Positions 17,189 through 26,599 of a stretch of 64,000 bases of DNA are shown piece after piece. Under the pieces are notes generated by a model. It was not told the origin of the DNA and searched no databases. It saw only the letters and a program-made list of their open reading frames with translations. Each line of letters starts with the position of its first letter. Positions within the stretch are counted from its first letter, which is position 1. The stretch comes from Methanobrevibacter ruminantium M1 (GTDB lineage Archaea > Methanobacteriota > Methanobacteria > Methanobacteriales > Methanobacteriaceae), in contig NC_013790.1 of NCBI RefSeq assembly GCF_000024185.1, forward strand, positions 891,501 to 955,500, read 5' to 3'. The position numbers and the translations under genes are program-made.

Positions 17189-18939
17189 TTAATGAAGGAA
17201 ATATTATTAAAATTGCAGGTCCTGTTATCGTCGCAGATGGGATGAGAGGAACTCAAATGTATGAAGTGGTAAGAGTAGGTGAAGCCAAGCTTATCGGAGA
17301 GATCATTGAGCTTGAAGGCGACACCGCTACCATTCAAGTTTATGAAGAAACCGCTGGGGTAAAGCCTGGCGAGAAAGTGGAAAGTACTGGAGGTCCATTG
17401 TCTGTAGAGCTTGGACCTGGTGTAATGGGTTCCATTTTTGATGGAATTCAAAGACCTTTGGAAGTAATTAAAGGAATCTCCGGAGACTACATCGCAAGAG
17501 GTATTGATGTAGACTCTATTGACAAAGAGAAAAAATGGACTTTCGAACCTATTGCTAAAGTAGGAGACAAAGTTGTAGGCGGAGACATTTTAGGACAAGT
17601 ACAAGAAACATCTGCTGTTGTCCAAAAGATCATGGTCCCTCCAATGATTGAAGGTACCATAAAATCCATAGCTTCACAGGCTGAATACACAGTACTTGAA
17701 ACTATTGCAGAAATAGAAACTGAAGATGGAATTGAAGAAATTCAAATGTTACAGAAATGGCCTGTACGTAAAGGTCGTCCATACAAGGAAAAATTAGACC
17801 CGGACATTCCACTTATTACCGGTCAAAGAGCACAAGACACTTTCTTCTGTTTAGCTAAAGGTGGTGCAGCAGCTATTCCTGGTCCTTTCGGTTCAGGTAA
17901 GACTGTTACCCAACAGCAATTAGCTAAATGGGCAGACGCAGACATTGTGGTATATATCGGATGTGGAGAACGTGGTAACGAAATGACTGAGGTACTTACC
18001 GAGTTCCCATTCCTTACTGACCCAAAAACCGGAAATCCTATTATGGACAGAACTGTTCTTATTGCAAACACTTCCAATATGCCGGTAGCAGCTCGTGAAG
18101 CATGTGTATACACCGGTATTACAATTGCTGAATACTTCCGTGACCAAGGTTACGACGTAGCGCTCATGGCAGACTCAACTTCCAGATGGGCAGAAGCTAT
18201 GAGGGAGATTTCAGGAAGGCTCGAAGAGATGCCTGGGGAAGAAGGTTACCCTGCATATCTCGCATCCAGACTTGCACAGTTCTATGAAAGGGCTGGAAGG
18301 GTCATCACATTAGGTCAAGACCCTAAGGAATCTTCCGTTACTGTAGTAGGAGCGGTATCACCTCCTGGTGGGGACTTATCCGAACCGGTTACTCAAAACA
18401 CCCTACGTATCTGTAAGGTATTTTGGGCATTGGATGCATCTCTTGCAGATAAGCGTCACTTCCCTTCCATCAACTGGTTGCAAAGCTACTCATTATATGT
18501 AGAGAGCATTACCAACTGGTGGCAAGAAAACGCTTCAGAAGAATGGAGAGCAAACAGGGACCAAGCTATGGTATTATTACAAAAAGAATCCGAGCTTGAA
18601 GAGATCGTACAATTGGTCGGTCCTGATGCATTGCCAGATTCTGAACAAGTGGTATTGGAAACTACCCGTATGTTAAGAGAAGACTTCTTGCAACAAAACG
18701 CATACGACGATGTAGACACTTACTGTTCTCCAATTAAACAAGCAGGCATGTTAGAAACCATTCTTAAGTTCCACGAAGCAGCAAGTGCAGCTGTAACTCG
18801 TGGCGCAGATGTAAAGGAAATTGCAGCTTTAACTGTTAAAGAGGACATTGCTAGAATGAAATACATCCCTGAAGATGAATTTGAAGCAAGAGTAAAAGAA
18901 ATTCAAGAAAAAGTTGTAACACAATGTGCTGAGGTATAA
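17185..18939 (+). CDS. atpA: A-type ATP synthase catalytic subunit A
   Basis: This 584-residue catalytic subunit has a Walker A P-loop GPFGSGKT at residues 233-240, followed by the Walker B region ([20 protein letters not shown]). The bulge/non-homologous region about 115-190 is typical of A and V type catalytic subunits. It makes or hydrolyses ATP at the interfaces with subunit B. There is no intein in the P-loop, a common insertion site in archaeal atpA genes. It lies 2 bases before atpB. Confidence 0.97.
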   Translation: MINEGNIIKIAGPVIVADGMRGTQMYEVVRVGEAKLIGEIIELEGDTATIQVYEETAGVKPGEKVESTGGPLSVELGPGVMGSIFDGIQRPLEVIKGISGDYIARGIDVDSIDKEKKWTFEPIAKVGDKVVGGDILGQVQETSAVVQKIMVPPMIEGTIKSIASQAEYTVLETIAEIETEDGIEEIQMLQKWPVRKGRPYKEKLDPDIPLITGQRAQDTFFCLAKGGAAAIPGPFGSGKTVTQQQLAKWADADIVVYIGCGERGNEMTEVLTEFPFLTDPKTGNPIMDRTVLIANTSNMPVAAREACVYTGITIAEYFRDQGYDVALMADSTSRWAEAMREISGRLEEMPGEEGYPAYLASRLAQFYERAGRVITLGQDPKESSVTVVGAVSPPGGDLSEPVTQNTLRICKVFWALDASLADKRHFPSINWLQSYSLYVESITNWWQENASEEWRANRDQAMVLLQKESELEEIVQLVGPDALPDSEQVVLETTRMLREDFLQQNAYDDVDTYCSPIKQAGMLETILKFHEAASAAVTRGADVKEIAALTVKEDIARMKYIPEDEFEARVKEIQEKVVTQCAEV

Positions 18940-18941
18940 AA

Positions 18942-20327
18942 ATGAACGCAGATATTAAAACAAGAGAATATACAACAGTTTCTGAAGTTTCTGGTCCTTT
19001 GATGGTAGTAGAAGGTGTTGAAGGTGTAGCTTATAACGAAATCGTAGAAATTGAAGCTCCTACCGGAGAACACAGAAGAGGACAAGTATTGGAAGTTAAA
19101 GATGATGTAGCTGTTGTTCAGGTATTCGAAGGTACCACTGACTTAAACACCTTAAACACTAAAGTAAGATTCACAGGCGAAACCGCTAAAATCGGTGTTT
19201 CAAAAGACATGATGGGACGTATCTTCGACGGTACTGGTAAGCCTATTGACGGCGGTCCTGAAATTATCCCAGAACAAGAATTGGATATTAACGGTAACCC
19301 AATGAACCCTGCATCAAGAGAATTCCCTGCAGAGTTTATCCAAACTGGTATCAGTACCATTGACGGAATGAACACCCTTGTAAGGGGACAAAAATTACCT
19401 ATCTTTTCAGGATCAGGTTTGCCACACAACGACTTAGCTGCTCAAATTGCAAGGCAAGCTAAAGTAGTAGGTTCCGACGACGATTTCGCAGTAATTTTCG
19501 CTGCTATGGGTATTACTCACGAAGAAGCTAACTTCTTTATGAGAGATTTCGAAAGAACTGGAGCACTTGAAAAGGTAACCGTTTTCATGAACTTGGCAGA
19601 CGACCCTGCTATTGAAAGGATTCTTACTCCTAAGATGGCACTTACAACTGCTGAATACATGGCATTCGAACTTGGTATGCACGTATTGGTTATCCTTACT
19701 GACTTATCCAACTACTGTGAAGCATTAAGGGAAATTTCCGCAGCTAGGGACGAAGTGCCTGGTCGTAGAGGTTACCCTGGATACATGTACACTGACTTAG
19801 CTGGTATCTACGAACGTGCAGGACGTATTGCAGGTAAGGAAGGTTCCATTACTCAGATGCCTATTTTGGTCATGCCTCAAGACGATATTACTCACCCAAT
19901 TCCTGACTTAACCGGTTATATTACCGAAGGACAAATCGTATTAAGTAGGGATATTCACAGGAAAGGTATCTATCCACCTGTAGACGTACTTCCATCCCTA
20001 TCTCGTTTGATGAGTGGTGGTATCGGCGGAGACAAGACTCGTGATGACCACAGTGGTGTATCTGACCAGCTTTATTCCGCTTACGCAGAAGGACGTAACT
20101 TAAGAGACCTTGTAGCAGTAGTAGGGGAAGACGCTCTTACTGAAAGGGACCAATCTTTCTTAGCATTTGCTCAAGCTTTCGAAGATGAGTTTATCACTCA
20201 AGCTAAAGATGAAGACAGAAGCATTGTTGAAACTTTAGATCTTGGTTGGAAATTATTAACTATATTACCTAAAACAGAACTCAAAAGAGTTAAAGATGAA
20301 TTTATTGAAAAATACTACCCAGAATAA
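18942..20327 (+). CDS. atpB: A-type ATP synthase regulatory subunit B
   Basis: This 461-residue protein is the nucleotide-binding but non-catalytic subunit B. The P-loop position is replaced by [17 protein letters not shown], as is normal for this subunit. [24 protein letters not shown] is also diagnostic. It alternates with subunit A in the A1 hexamer. The stop TAA is followed by a 139-base spacer before atpD that has no gene. Confidence 0.97.
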   Translation: MNADIKTREYTTVSEVSGPLMVVEGVEGVAYNEIVEIEAPTGEHRRGQVLEVKDDVAVVQVFEGTTDLNTLNTKVRFTGETAKIGVSKDMMGRIFDGTGKPIDGGPEIIPEQELDINGNPMNPASREFPAEFIQTGISTIDGMNTLVRGQKLPIFSGSGLPHNDLAAQIARQAKVVGSDDDFAVIFAAMGITHEEANFFMRDFERTGALEKVTVFMNLADDPAIERILTPKMALTTAEYMAFELGMHVLVILTDLSNYCEALREISAARDEVPGRRGYPGYMYTDLAGIYERAGRIAGKEGSITQMPILVMPQDDITHPIPDLTGYITEGQIVLSRDIHRKGIYPPVDVLPSLSRLMSGGIGGDKTRDDHSGVSDQLYSAYAEGRNLRDLVAVVGEDALTERDQSFLAFAQAFEDEFITQAKDEDRSIVETLDLGWKLLTILPKTELKRVKDEFIEKYYPE

Positions 20328-20466
20328 GTCTGATATCTTGAATTTAGGATTAATTACTCAATTGGAGAGTTATTCTTTAGATTCAAATCAATTATTCTAT
20401 TAATATTTTTCATTTTTAATAAGTTCATCATGTTTTATGTTGAAATATTATCTTTAGGAGGATAGT

Positions 20467-21159
20467 ATGGCAGAAGAAATACTAGAAGGTATTAACCCAA
20501 CCCGTATGGAGCTACTTGCTCTTAAAGATAGAGAAAAACTTGCTGTAAAGGGTCACAGTTTGCTCAAGCAAAAGAGGGACGCTTTGATTAAGGAGTTTTT
20601 CGATATCTTAGACAGAGTTAAAGGTGCTAGGGAAAACGCTGAAACTAACCTTAGTGAAGCTTACGAAGCACTTACTGAAGCTCAAATCATTATGGGTGAC
20701 TTAGCTGTTCAAAAGGCAGCTTTATCTGTTAAGGAATCTGTTAAAGTAGATATTTCTTCAAGAAGTATTATGGGTGTTTCCGTACCTATTGCAGATATGG
20801 AAATGGAATCAAGAACTTTAGTTGAAAGAGGCTACGGCTTTTCAGACACTTCAATTCAATTAGACGAAGCCGCTAAAAAATTCGAAACAGCGCTTAAGTA
20901 CATCATTGAATTAGGTGAAATCGAAAAGACAATCTATCTTTTAGCTGATGAGATTGAATCTACCAAGCGTAGAGTAAACTCACTTGAACATATTATGATC
21001 CCTAGATTCCAAGCAACCATCAAGTCAATCAATATGAAACTTGAAGAGATGGAAAGGGAAAACTTCGTTAGAATGAAGATGATTAGATCTACTATTGAGA
21101 AAAACGAAGCAGAAGCTTTAGCTAAAGCTCAATTAAAAGCAGCAAAAGCAGAAGAATAA
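20467..21159 (+). CDS. atpD: A-type ATP synthase subunit D (central shaft)
   Basis: This 230-residue protein has the subunit D pattern: [32 protein letters not shown] at the start, and a long antiparallel coiled coil with the second half [21 protein letters not shown] (about 176-196). It is the rotating axle inside the A1 head. AGGAGG (20456-20461) precedes the ATG. It is the last gene of the operon; T-rich DNA from 21240 onward can terminate the transcript. Confidence 0.95.
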   Translation: MAEEILEGINPTRMELLALKDREKLAVKGHSLLKQKRDALIKEFFDILDRVKGARENAETNLSEAYEALTEAQIIMGDLAVQKAALSVKESVKVDISSRSIMGVSVPIADMEMESRTLVERGYGFSDTSIQLDEAAKKFETALKYIIELGEIEKTIYLLADEIESTKRRVNSLEHIMIPRFQATIKSINMKLEEMERENFVRMKMIRSTIEKNEAEALAKAQLKAAKAEE

Positions 21160-21729
21160 AATTAAATACAAACGTTTTAAATAACAAAAAGACTTAAGAA
21201 TTAAATGCAATTCATATTTTGCTTGTTAAAATAGAATATGTGTTTATTTTCTTAATTTCTCTTTTTCTTTTTTTAAATTTTTTAATATAAACTTTTTAAA
21301 CTTTTTTTTACAATTTCACTATTTTTATAGTTATTTTTTATAGTTTTACCAACTTTTTAAACTTTTTTTTACAATTCACTATTTTTATAGTTATTTTTAT
21401 AGTTTTACCAACTTTTTAAACTTTTTTTTACAATTCCGCTATTTTTGCAGTATTTATCCCAATCTCAATTTAAATTTGTTTTTTAGAGATTTATAAAGCA
21501 TACTTTATATATTATAAAATAAAAAATATAGATTATTATATATTAAATAATTAAACCAATATTATTTAAATAATAGATTGTTAATTATTATTAAATTAAA
21601 CAATAAAGGTTTAGTTATTGTAATTTTTCTAAATTATTAGAATTTTATATTTTCTTATTATGGAAACTATTAGATTCTAATTATTCTTAGAAAAATAGCA
21701 GTTGAAATTCATTTAATGGAGGATAAGTA
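21160..21729. other. 570-bp spacer after the ATP synthase operon, with tandem repeats and the next promoter
   Basis: No gene is seen. T-runs at 21240-21300 probably end the ATP synthase transcript. A roughly 60-bp unit is repeated 2.5 times at 21290-21440. The stretch 21500-21545 (TTTATATATTATAAAATAAAA) is TATA-like, but the leader to the TTG start at 21730 would be long. Confidence 0.6.
21290..21440 (+). repeat. About 60-bp tandem repeat, 2.5 copies
   Basis: The unit reads ACTTTTTTTTACAATT then CACTATTTTTATAGTT then TTTATAGTTTTACCAACTTT. Copies begin at about 21290, 21352 and 21412; the third is truncated and slightly diverged (CCGCTATTTTTGCAG). Each copy holds the small dyad ACTATTTTTATAGT. 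It lies just past the ATP synthase operon. Confidence 0.75.
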
Positions 21730-24633
21730 TTGAAAAATAAGATCTTAATATCCTTTTCTCTTATTCTTTTATTAATGATTAGTCTGTCTTTTGTTTCGGC
21801 TTCATATGCTCTAGACTCTAATCATTTGGGAGAAAATGATAGATCTTGTCTTAATTCTTGTTCTTCTTTAAAATATTCTTTAGGTGATAATAAAAATAAT
21901 GACTTAGATAATAGTGCTGATTTGAATAGTTTAAATCCCAATAGCAATAATTGCTTAAATTCCAATAAAAATAATTGTAATTGCTATTGCAAGAATCAAA
22001 CAGATCTTAATGATGATTTAAACGATTCAGATAACTGTCCTGACAGTTTTGCTAAAAAGACAAATATTAATCATGATAAGCAGTTGAATGATGGTGAGAT
22101 AGATTTCTCCGAGCGCAATAATCAAATCTTCCTGATAAGTCCTGAAAACTTCAGTGTTTTCTTTGATGAAAATAACCGCTTAAAGGAAGATTATGGGGGA
22201 TGCACCCTTGTATTTGAAGGGGATTTCGCTGAGCTTGGCATAATCGACATATCATATCCTTACACTCGAATCACTGCAAAGGAAAACTCATTCAAGAATA
22301 CTGCATTCAAGCTTTCTGCATCTGATATCGAACTTTCCAATCTAAACATAAGTTTGGATAAGGAATTTAAAGATAACGAATATGCAGGGATTTTGGTTCT
22401 ATCTGATTACATTAGCATCTACAATATTACCCTAAACTATACGGTTCCAGCCAATACAAACGGATTTTGCATCTACAGCAAAGGTGAAGGCTTTAGAAGA
22501 ATCACTGATTTGTCCTTAATCAACAACACAATCACCTTTACAGGCAATAATCTAAATGAGGCTTGGGATTATGGCATTTTCCTTGATAAGACAGATAATG
22601 CCTTGGTTTATGGCAATTCACTTGGTTCATATTTGCCATTATGTGAAGACAATTGGTATAATAATGAATATGGTGCTGTCAGCAAGATGTCCAGCGCTGG
22701 CTTTGTAGCTCAAAGCTGTAATGATCTAAAGCTGTCCAGTAATGAAATCAATACCTATGTTACAGATTCCACCCAAAGCTCATTTGCTATGGATTCATGC
22801 ATATTATATGATTGCAGTGACCTTACTGTCGAAAGAAACACTCTTTATCTGGAGGACATTGACAGTCAGGACGGCAAGAACAATACCTTGCATGGATTTG
22901 ACTTGTATCTATGTGACGATGCGATAATTGCCTTCAACAATATCGATCTTTTCACAATGGGAGGCAATGACGGGAGAAAAATCACATCTCCATTGCAAGT
23001 GAACGGACCATCAGACAATATCAGAATTGCATATAACAATATTACAAGTTCTAATTTCGGTTCTAACTGTGGAATATATTCCCATAACTTCTATGGGGAC
23101 ACACACCTTGAAATTATAAGCAATTTCATTGATGTTGCAGGCTTTGCAAACTCTGGAGAATGGTCACTTCTATCTGGAATTGAAGTCCAGGATTCAGATG
23201 ACGTAATCTGGAATAATACAATTATCGTAACAAATCTAGGTGATTTCAAATATAATAACAAGGTCTATGGAATAAGCTATTCACAAAATAGGAACAACTA
23301 TAACTCTACATTCAATGTCCAATACAATAACATTACAACAAATGGATATTATGCTGTATATTTAGGTAAGGATGATTATCCTGTTGTAAATTCAACCGTT
23401 AAGAACAATGTATTGAACACTTATATAACCGGAGGAAATCCGGCAGTGTCAATTGCAAATGATAATAAAAACAATCCTATCGTAAACAATACAGACAATG
23501 AGTTTAAAAACATCTTTAAAAATAGCAGTTTTCCTAAATGGCTTAAAAACTTCTTGAGACAGGACACTAAAGTGGACAAGGACTTTTCATGGATTACAGA
23601 TGCTATAAATCCTCAATCAAACGGCACTGGATTTTCTAATGACACTGGAAATGGCACAGGGATAATAGATAATGATGGTAGCGACACTGTAGGAAACAAT
23701 TCTGAAGGCAGCGATTCTATCGTTAATGGAAGCACTTCCGCTAATGGAACAGGCAATGGAACTTCTGGAAATGCCACAGAACCACAAAATCCGATTGATG
23801 ACAATCAAGGAGATAATTCTGGAGGCTCAAGTTCCAGCGACAATTCCACAGGAAGCCAAACAGATAACGAGGATTCCAATCAGAACAATACCGACCCTAC
23901 TGACTCAAAACCGACAAATAATACAGATGTCCCAGTGAATCCTACAAACACTAGCGATAAGCCAGTTAACAGTACAGAACCGGTCCCCGCTAATGATACA
24001 GAGCCAGTTCCAGCAAATGATACAGAGCCAGTTCCAGCAAATGATACAGGGCCAGTTCCAGATAACAAGACTGATAATCCAGTTAACAATACAGAACCGG
24101 TTCAAGAGGATGCTAATAAAACCGATTCAGATAATACTGAACCAATCAACACTACAAAAGACAATAGCACTGAAATTATCAATAAGACAGAATCAGATGA
24201 TGATACTAACCAGACTGTGTTAAAAGACGATGATTTGGATCCTAAAGAATCACACGAAAATTCTCAAGATGACAATAAGAATCCAAGTGATGATGAAGAG
24301 AAATCAACACCTGGAGATTCTGGAAATGAGTTAACAGATCCTGAAAGCAATTCAGAAAGCCCTCAAAATCAAGAGGAAAACTCAGAGAATTCGAATGATG
24401 ATTCTAGTGAGCCTTCTAGTTCTACAGTCGGCGATTCACATTCAGATTCTGCTTCCAGTCCAGGTCTTAGTGATGCTTCCAGCAGCAAGAATGCATATGA
24501 ATTGGATAAGCCTGTAGAGGATTTAGTTACAAAATCTGTTGATTATATCTCACTTGCGGGAATCTGCATTGTTACTTTGTTATTAATTTTATTCGGTTAT
24601 AAACGTCAAAAGGATATTGAAGGAGAAGACTAG
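21730..24633 (+). CDS. Adhesin-like surface protein with beta-helix, Pro/Thr-rich stalk and C-terminal membrane anchor
   Basis: This 967-residue protein has a signal peptide (ILISFSLILLLMISLSFVSA). It is followed by an Asn/Asp/Cys-rich region and a parallel beta-helix region (about 140-610) with many NNxI/YNNI rungs, as in NosD/periplasmic copper-binding-type repeats. A long Asn/Asp/Thr/Pro/Ser stalk (about 630-925) contains a tandem NDTEPVPA repeat, and a final membrane helix (YISLAGICIVTLLLILFGY) ends in KRQKDIEGED. The start is TTG 21730, supported by GGAGG (21718-21722) at 7-base spacing. It is probably pseudomurein-exposed and anchored in the membrane. The ExbB-like/DUF2149 pair follows on the same strand after 430 bases. 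Confidence 0.88.
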   Translation: MKNKILISFSLILLLMISLSFVSASYALDSNHLGENDRSCLNSCSSLKYSLGDNKNNDLDNSADLNSLNPNSNNCLNSNKNNCNCYCKNQTDLNDDLNDSDNCPDSFAKKTNINHDKQLNDGEIDFSERNNQIFLISPENFSVFFDENNRLKEDYGGCTLVFEGDFAELGIIDISYPYTRITAKENSFKNTAFKLSASDIELSNLNISLDKEFKDNEYAGILVLSDYISIYNITLNYTVPANTNGFCIYSKGEGFRRITDLSLINNTITFTGNNLNEAWDYGIFLDKTDNALVYGNSLGSYLPLCEDNWYNNEYGAVSKMSSAGFVAQSCNDLKLSSNEINTYVTDSTQSSFAMDSCILYDCSDLTVERNTLYLEDIDSQDGKNNTLHGFDLYLCDDAIIAFNNIDLFTMGGNDGRKITSPLQVNGPSDNIRIAYNNITSSNFGSNCGIYSHNFYGDTHLEIISNFIDVAGFANSGEWSLLSGIEVQDSDDVIWNNTIIVTNLGDFKYNNKVYGISYSQNRNNYNSTFNVQYNNITTNGYYAVYLGKDDYPVVNSTVKNNVLNTYITGGNPAVSIANDNKNNPIVNNTDNEFKNIFKNSSFPKWLKNFLRQDTKVDKDFSWITDAINPQSNGTGFSNDTGNGTGIIDNDGSDTVGNNSEGSDSIVNGSTSANGTGNGTSGNATEPQNPIDDNQGDNSGGSSSSDNSTGSQTDNEDSNQNNTDPTDSKPTNNTDVPVNPTNTSDKPVNSTEPVPANDTEPVPANDTEPVPANDTGPVPDNKTDNPVNNTEPVQEDANKTDSDNTEPINTTKDNSTEIINKTESDDDTNQTVLKDDDLDPKESHENSQDDNKNPSDDEEKSTPGDSGNELTDPESNSESPQNQEENSENSNDDSSEPSSSTVGDSHSDSASSPGLSDASSSKNAYELDKPVEDLVTKSVDYISLAGICIVTLLLILFGYKRQKDIEGED

Positions 24634-25064
24634 ATAAAATTAATTAAAATTTTCGGGTTTAAATAGAATTTTTAGAAAAAATCTTTAATTGATTATTTAT
24701 TAATTTCAAAGGAATTAATTGATTTCAATGAATATTAATTAATTTCAAAGGATGTCCATTTTAGTTTTACTTTAATTTGTAATTATTATAGTTTTTCTAA
24801 AATAATTCTTTTAATCCTTCTTTTATTTTTTTAAATACTTGTTTTTGTTCTGTTTTTGTTTTTCAAATCATATTTAAGTAATTTTTTTATAGATGTATTT
24901 TAAATTAATAGTTTTAGTTCTTGATAGTTTTACTTAATATTAATAATCATTGAGTAATTCATTGATTTATTTAAAAATATTAATTTAAAATATGTTTTTT
25001 TTACAAGTGAACATATCTATTTTATTTAATCAAAATTTTTATATTCTAAGGAGGTTTAATTTTT
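24634..25064. other. 430-bp AT-rich spacer
   Basis: No gene is seen. Imperfect repeats of AATTAATTGATTTCAA/AATTAATTTCAAAGGA occur at 24695-24755, and T-rich stretches follow. The right end supplies the strong Shine-Dalgarno AAGGAGG (25048-25054) of the ExbB-like gene. Confidence 0.55.
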
Positions 25065-25703
25065 ATGGTTGACGTGGGTGGAGGAATTCTAACTTATATC
25101 TTAGACACTCTTAGTCAAAGTTTACAGATTCCAGTAATCATATTCTTACTTATATTCGCTGTTGGAGCAATCATCCTTTTAGGAGGCCTAATCAGAGAAT
25201 ATAGTCATAGAAAGACCATCTCAGATGCTGAAATGAGAAATATTATTGATGCAATCAACAAGGCTAATGACAAATCTGAGATTTTATCCATTGTAGACTC
25301 TTCAGATATTCCAAACTCTCAAAAGACTGTTTTAAGAGAGATTACAGATTCTGACTGGGACAATGAATCAAGAGTGGGCCTTGCTAAAAAGCTTATAAGT
25401 TCAAGAGAAAAGAGACTCGAAAAGCGCTTGTCATACACTGACATAATCACTCGTATCGGTCCTACATTAGGGCTTATGGGAACACTCATTCCAATGGGTC
25501 CAGGACTTGCTGCACTTGGTACAGGAGACGTTGTAACTTTGTCAAATGCAATTATTGTAGCATTTGATACAACTGTGGTAGGTATCGGTTCAGGTGCTCT
25601 TGCATATGTCATAAGCAAGATAAGGCGAAGATGGTATAGCGAATACATTAACAATATTGATGTTTTAACTGATGTGGTATTGAATAAGCTTAATAAATTA
25701 TAA
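25065..25703 (+). CDS. MotA/TolQ/ExbB proton channel family protein
   Basis: This 212-residue inner-membrane protein has the three-helix ExbB/TolQ layout: helix 1 at about 20-42, a cytoplasmic loop (about 45-125), then DIITRIGPTLGLMGTLIPMGPGLAALGTGD (about 125-154) and a final helix TTVVGIGSGALAYVISKI. The conserved TLGLMGTLIP region lines the ion path in this family. It would harness the ion gradient for work at the cell surface together with the DUF2149 protein 36 bases downstream. Methanogens lack an outer membrane, so the driven partner is unknown; the neighbouring adhesin is a candidate. Confidence 0.9.
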   Translation: MVDVGGGILTYILDTLSQSLQIPVIIFLLIFAVGAIILLGGLIREYSHRKTISDAEMRNIIDAINKANDKSEILSIVDSSDIPNSQKTVLREITDSDWDNESRVGLAKKLISSREKRLEKRLSYTDIITRIGPTLGLMGTLIPMGPGLAALGTGDVVTLSNAIIVAFDTTVVGIGSGALAYVISKIRRRWYSEYINNIDVLTDVVLNKLNKL

Positions 25704-25739
25704 TATTTGTTTAGTTGGCTTTATTAGTTAGGTGTTTTT

Positions 25740-26081
25740 ATGGTTAAGATTAGTCGTAAAAATAGTTTTGATGAAAGCAGTGAAGAAGACCCTATGTCAG
25801 GTGTTGCCAATCTTGTGGATGCCATGTTGGTTATTGCAGTTGGATTGCTGGTGTTTTTAGTCATTAGCTGGAATATGCAATCTATCATATTCAATGAGGA
25901 TCTATCTCCCCAGCAAAAGCAAGAGGCTATTGATGCCATGAATCAGGTTATTGAAGTGGATCAGGGGCAACAATTAAATGAGACTCCAGATATAAGCAAT
26001 TCTTCAGGTGAAGGCTATACCGAAATGGGTAAGGTTTATCAGGACCCTAAGACGGGTAAGCTGATAATGATTGAAAATTAG
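25740..26081 (+). CDS. DUF2149 protein (ExbD-like partner of the ExbB channel)
   Basis: This 113-residue protein has one membrane helix (about 25-46) preceded by the DPMSGVANLVDAMLVIAVGLLVFLV stretch. That stretch matches DUF2149 and resembles the ExbD/TolR plug with an Asp in the helix (Asp28). The hydrophilic C-terminal part faces outside. The gene is directly behind the ExbB-like gene and almost certainly co-transcribed. I infer a heteromeric energy-transducing unit from the pairing. Confidence 0.85.
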   Translation: MVKISRKNSFDESSEEDPMSGVANLVDAMLVIAVGLLVFLVISWNMQSIIFNEDLSPQQKQEAIDAMNQVIEVDQGQQLNETPDISNSSGEGYTEMGKVYQDPKTGKLIMIEN

Positions 26082-26183
26082 CTGTTTTTTTAATCCCTTT
26101 TTCAATCATTTTTTATTTTATTTTCTTTACGAGAAAAGTTTAAACTTGAAGATTTTTTTTCAGAATTTGAAATTTTAGTTAAG

Positions 26184-26193
26184 TTTATATATA
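26184..26193 (+). promoter_or_regulatory. TATA box of the tRNA-Gln gene
   Basis: TTTATATATA at 26184-26193 lies about 30 bases upstream of the tRNA 5' end, the expected distance for an archaeal box A. Confidence 0.65.
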
Positions 26194-26221
26194 ATGTTTT
26201 ACATATTATAATATGTTGTAT

Positions 26222-26293
26222 AGTCCCGTGGGGTAGTGGTAATCCTTCTAGGCTTTGGACCCGGAGACGGCGGTTCGACTCCGCTCGGGACTA
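26222..26293 (+). tRNA. tRNA-Gln (anticodon UUG)
   Basis: The full cloverleaf is seen. The acceptor stem AGTCCCG pairs with CGGGACT, followed by discriminator A at 26293; CCA is not encoded. The D-arm is GGGTAGTGGTAATCC, the anticodon loop CTTTGGA has anticodon TTG, and the T-arm is GGCGG-TTCGACT-CCGCT. The anticodon stem CTAGG/CCCGG has one A-C mismatch at its third pair. T-rich DNA follows (ATTTTTTTATCC) as terminator. Confidence 0.95.
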
Positions 26294-26599
26294 TTTTTTT
26301 ATCCAAGACTATTATAACACTGTTATATTTTACTTTTTTTCACAGATTTTATTGATTTTATTAATTTGATTTTTTTATATTTGCATTTTAATTAGTCCAT
26401 TCTTTGTTTTACTTATGTCAATTTTTCATTATTCTATTTTTAAATCTTTATAAAACTTTTATTCCCTAAATCAATTCTATAATGAGTTTTTTTAAATTTT
26501 ATCAAAACAATTTATATATAATTTTATACAAAATAATAATATACTTAATTTTAAAAGTTTTATTCCAATTCAAAAAGTTATTTTTATGGAGGCATTTTA
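26294..26599. other. AT-rich spacer between tRNA-Gln and MurT
   Basis: No real gene is seen; the short Lys/Phe/Ile-rich frame at 26482-26691 overlaps the MurT start and looks random. The region carries the tRNA terminator and the MurT promoter. TTTATATATA (26511-26520) is a good TATA box, about 25-30 bases before an AT-rich leader with GGAGG at 26588-26592. Confidence 0.6.

Noticed and set aside
17881-17910. Intein in the ATP synthase catalytic subunit P-loop
   Set aside because: GPFGSGKT is intact and the subunit has normal length.
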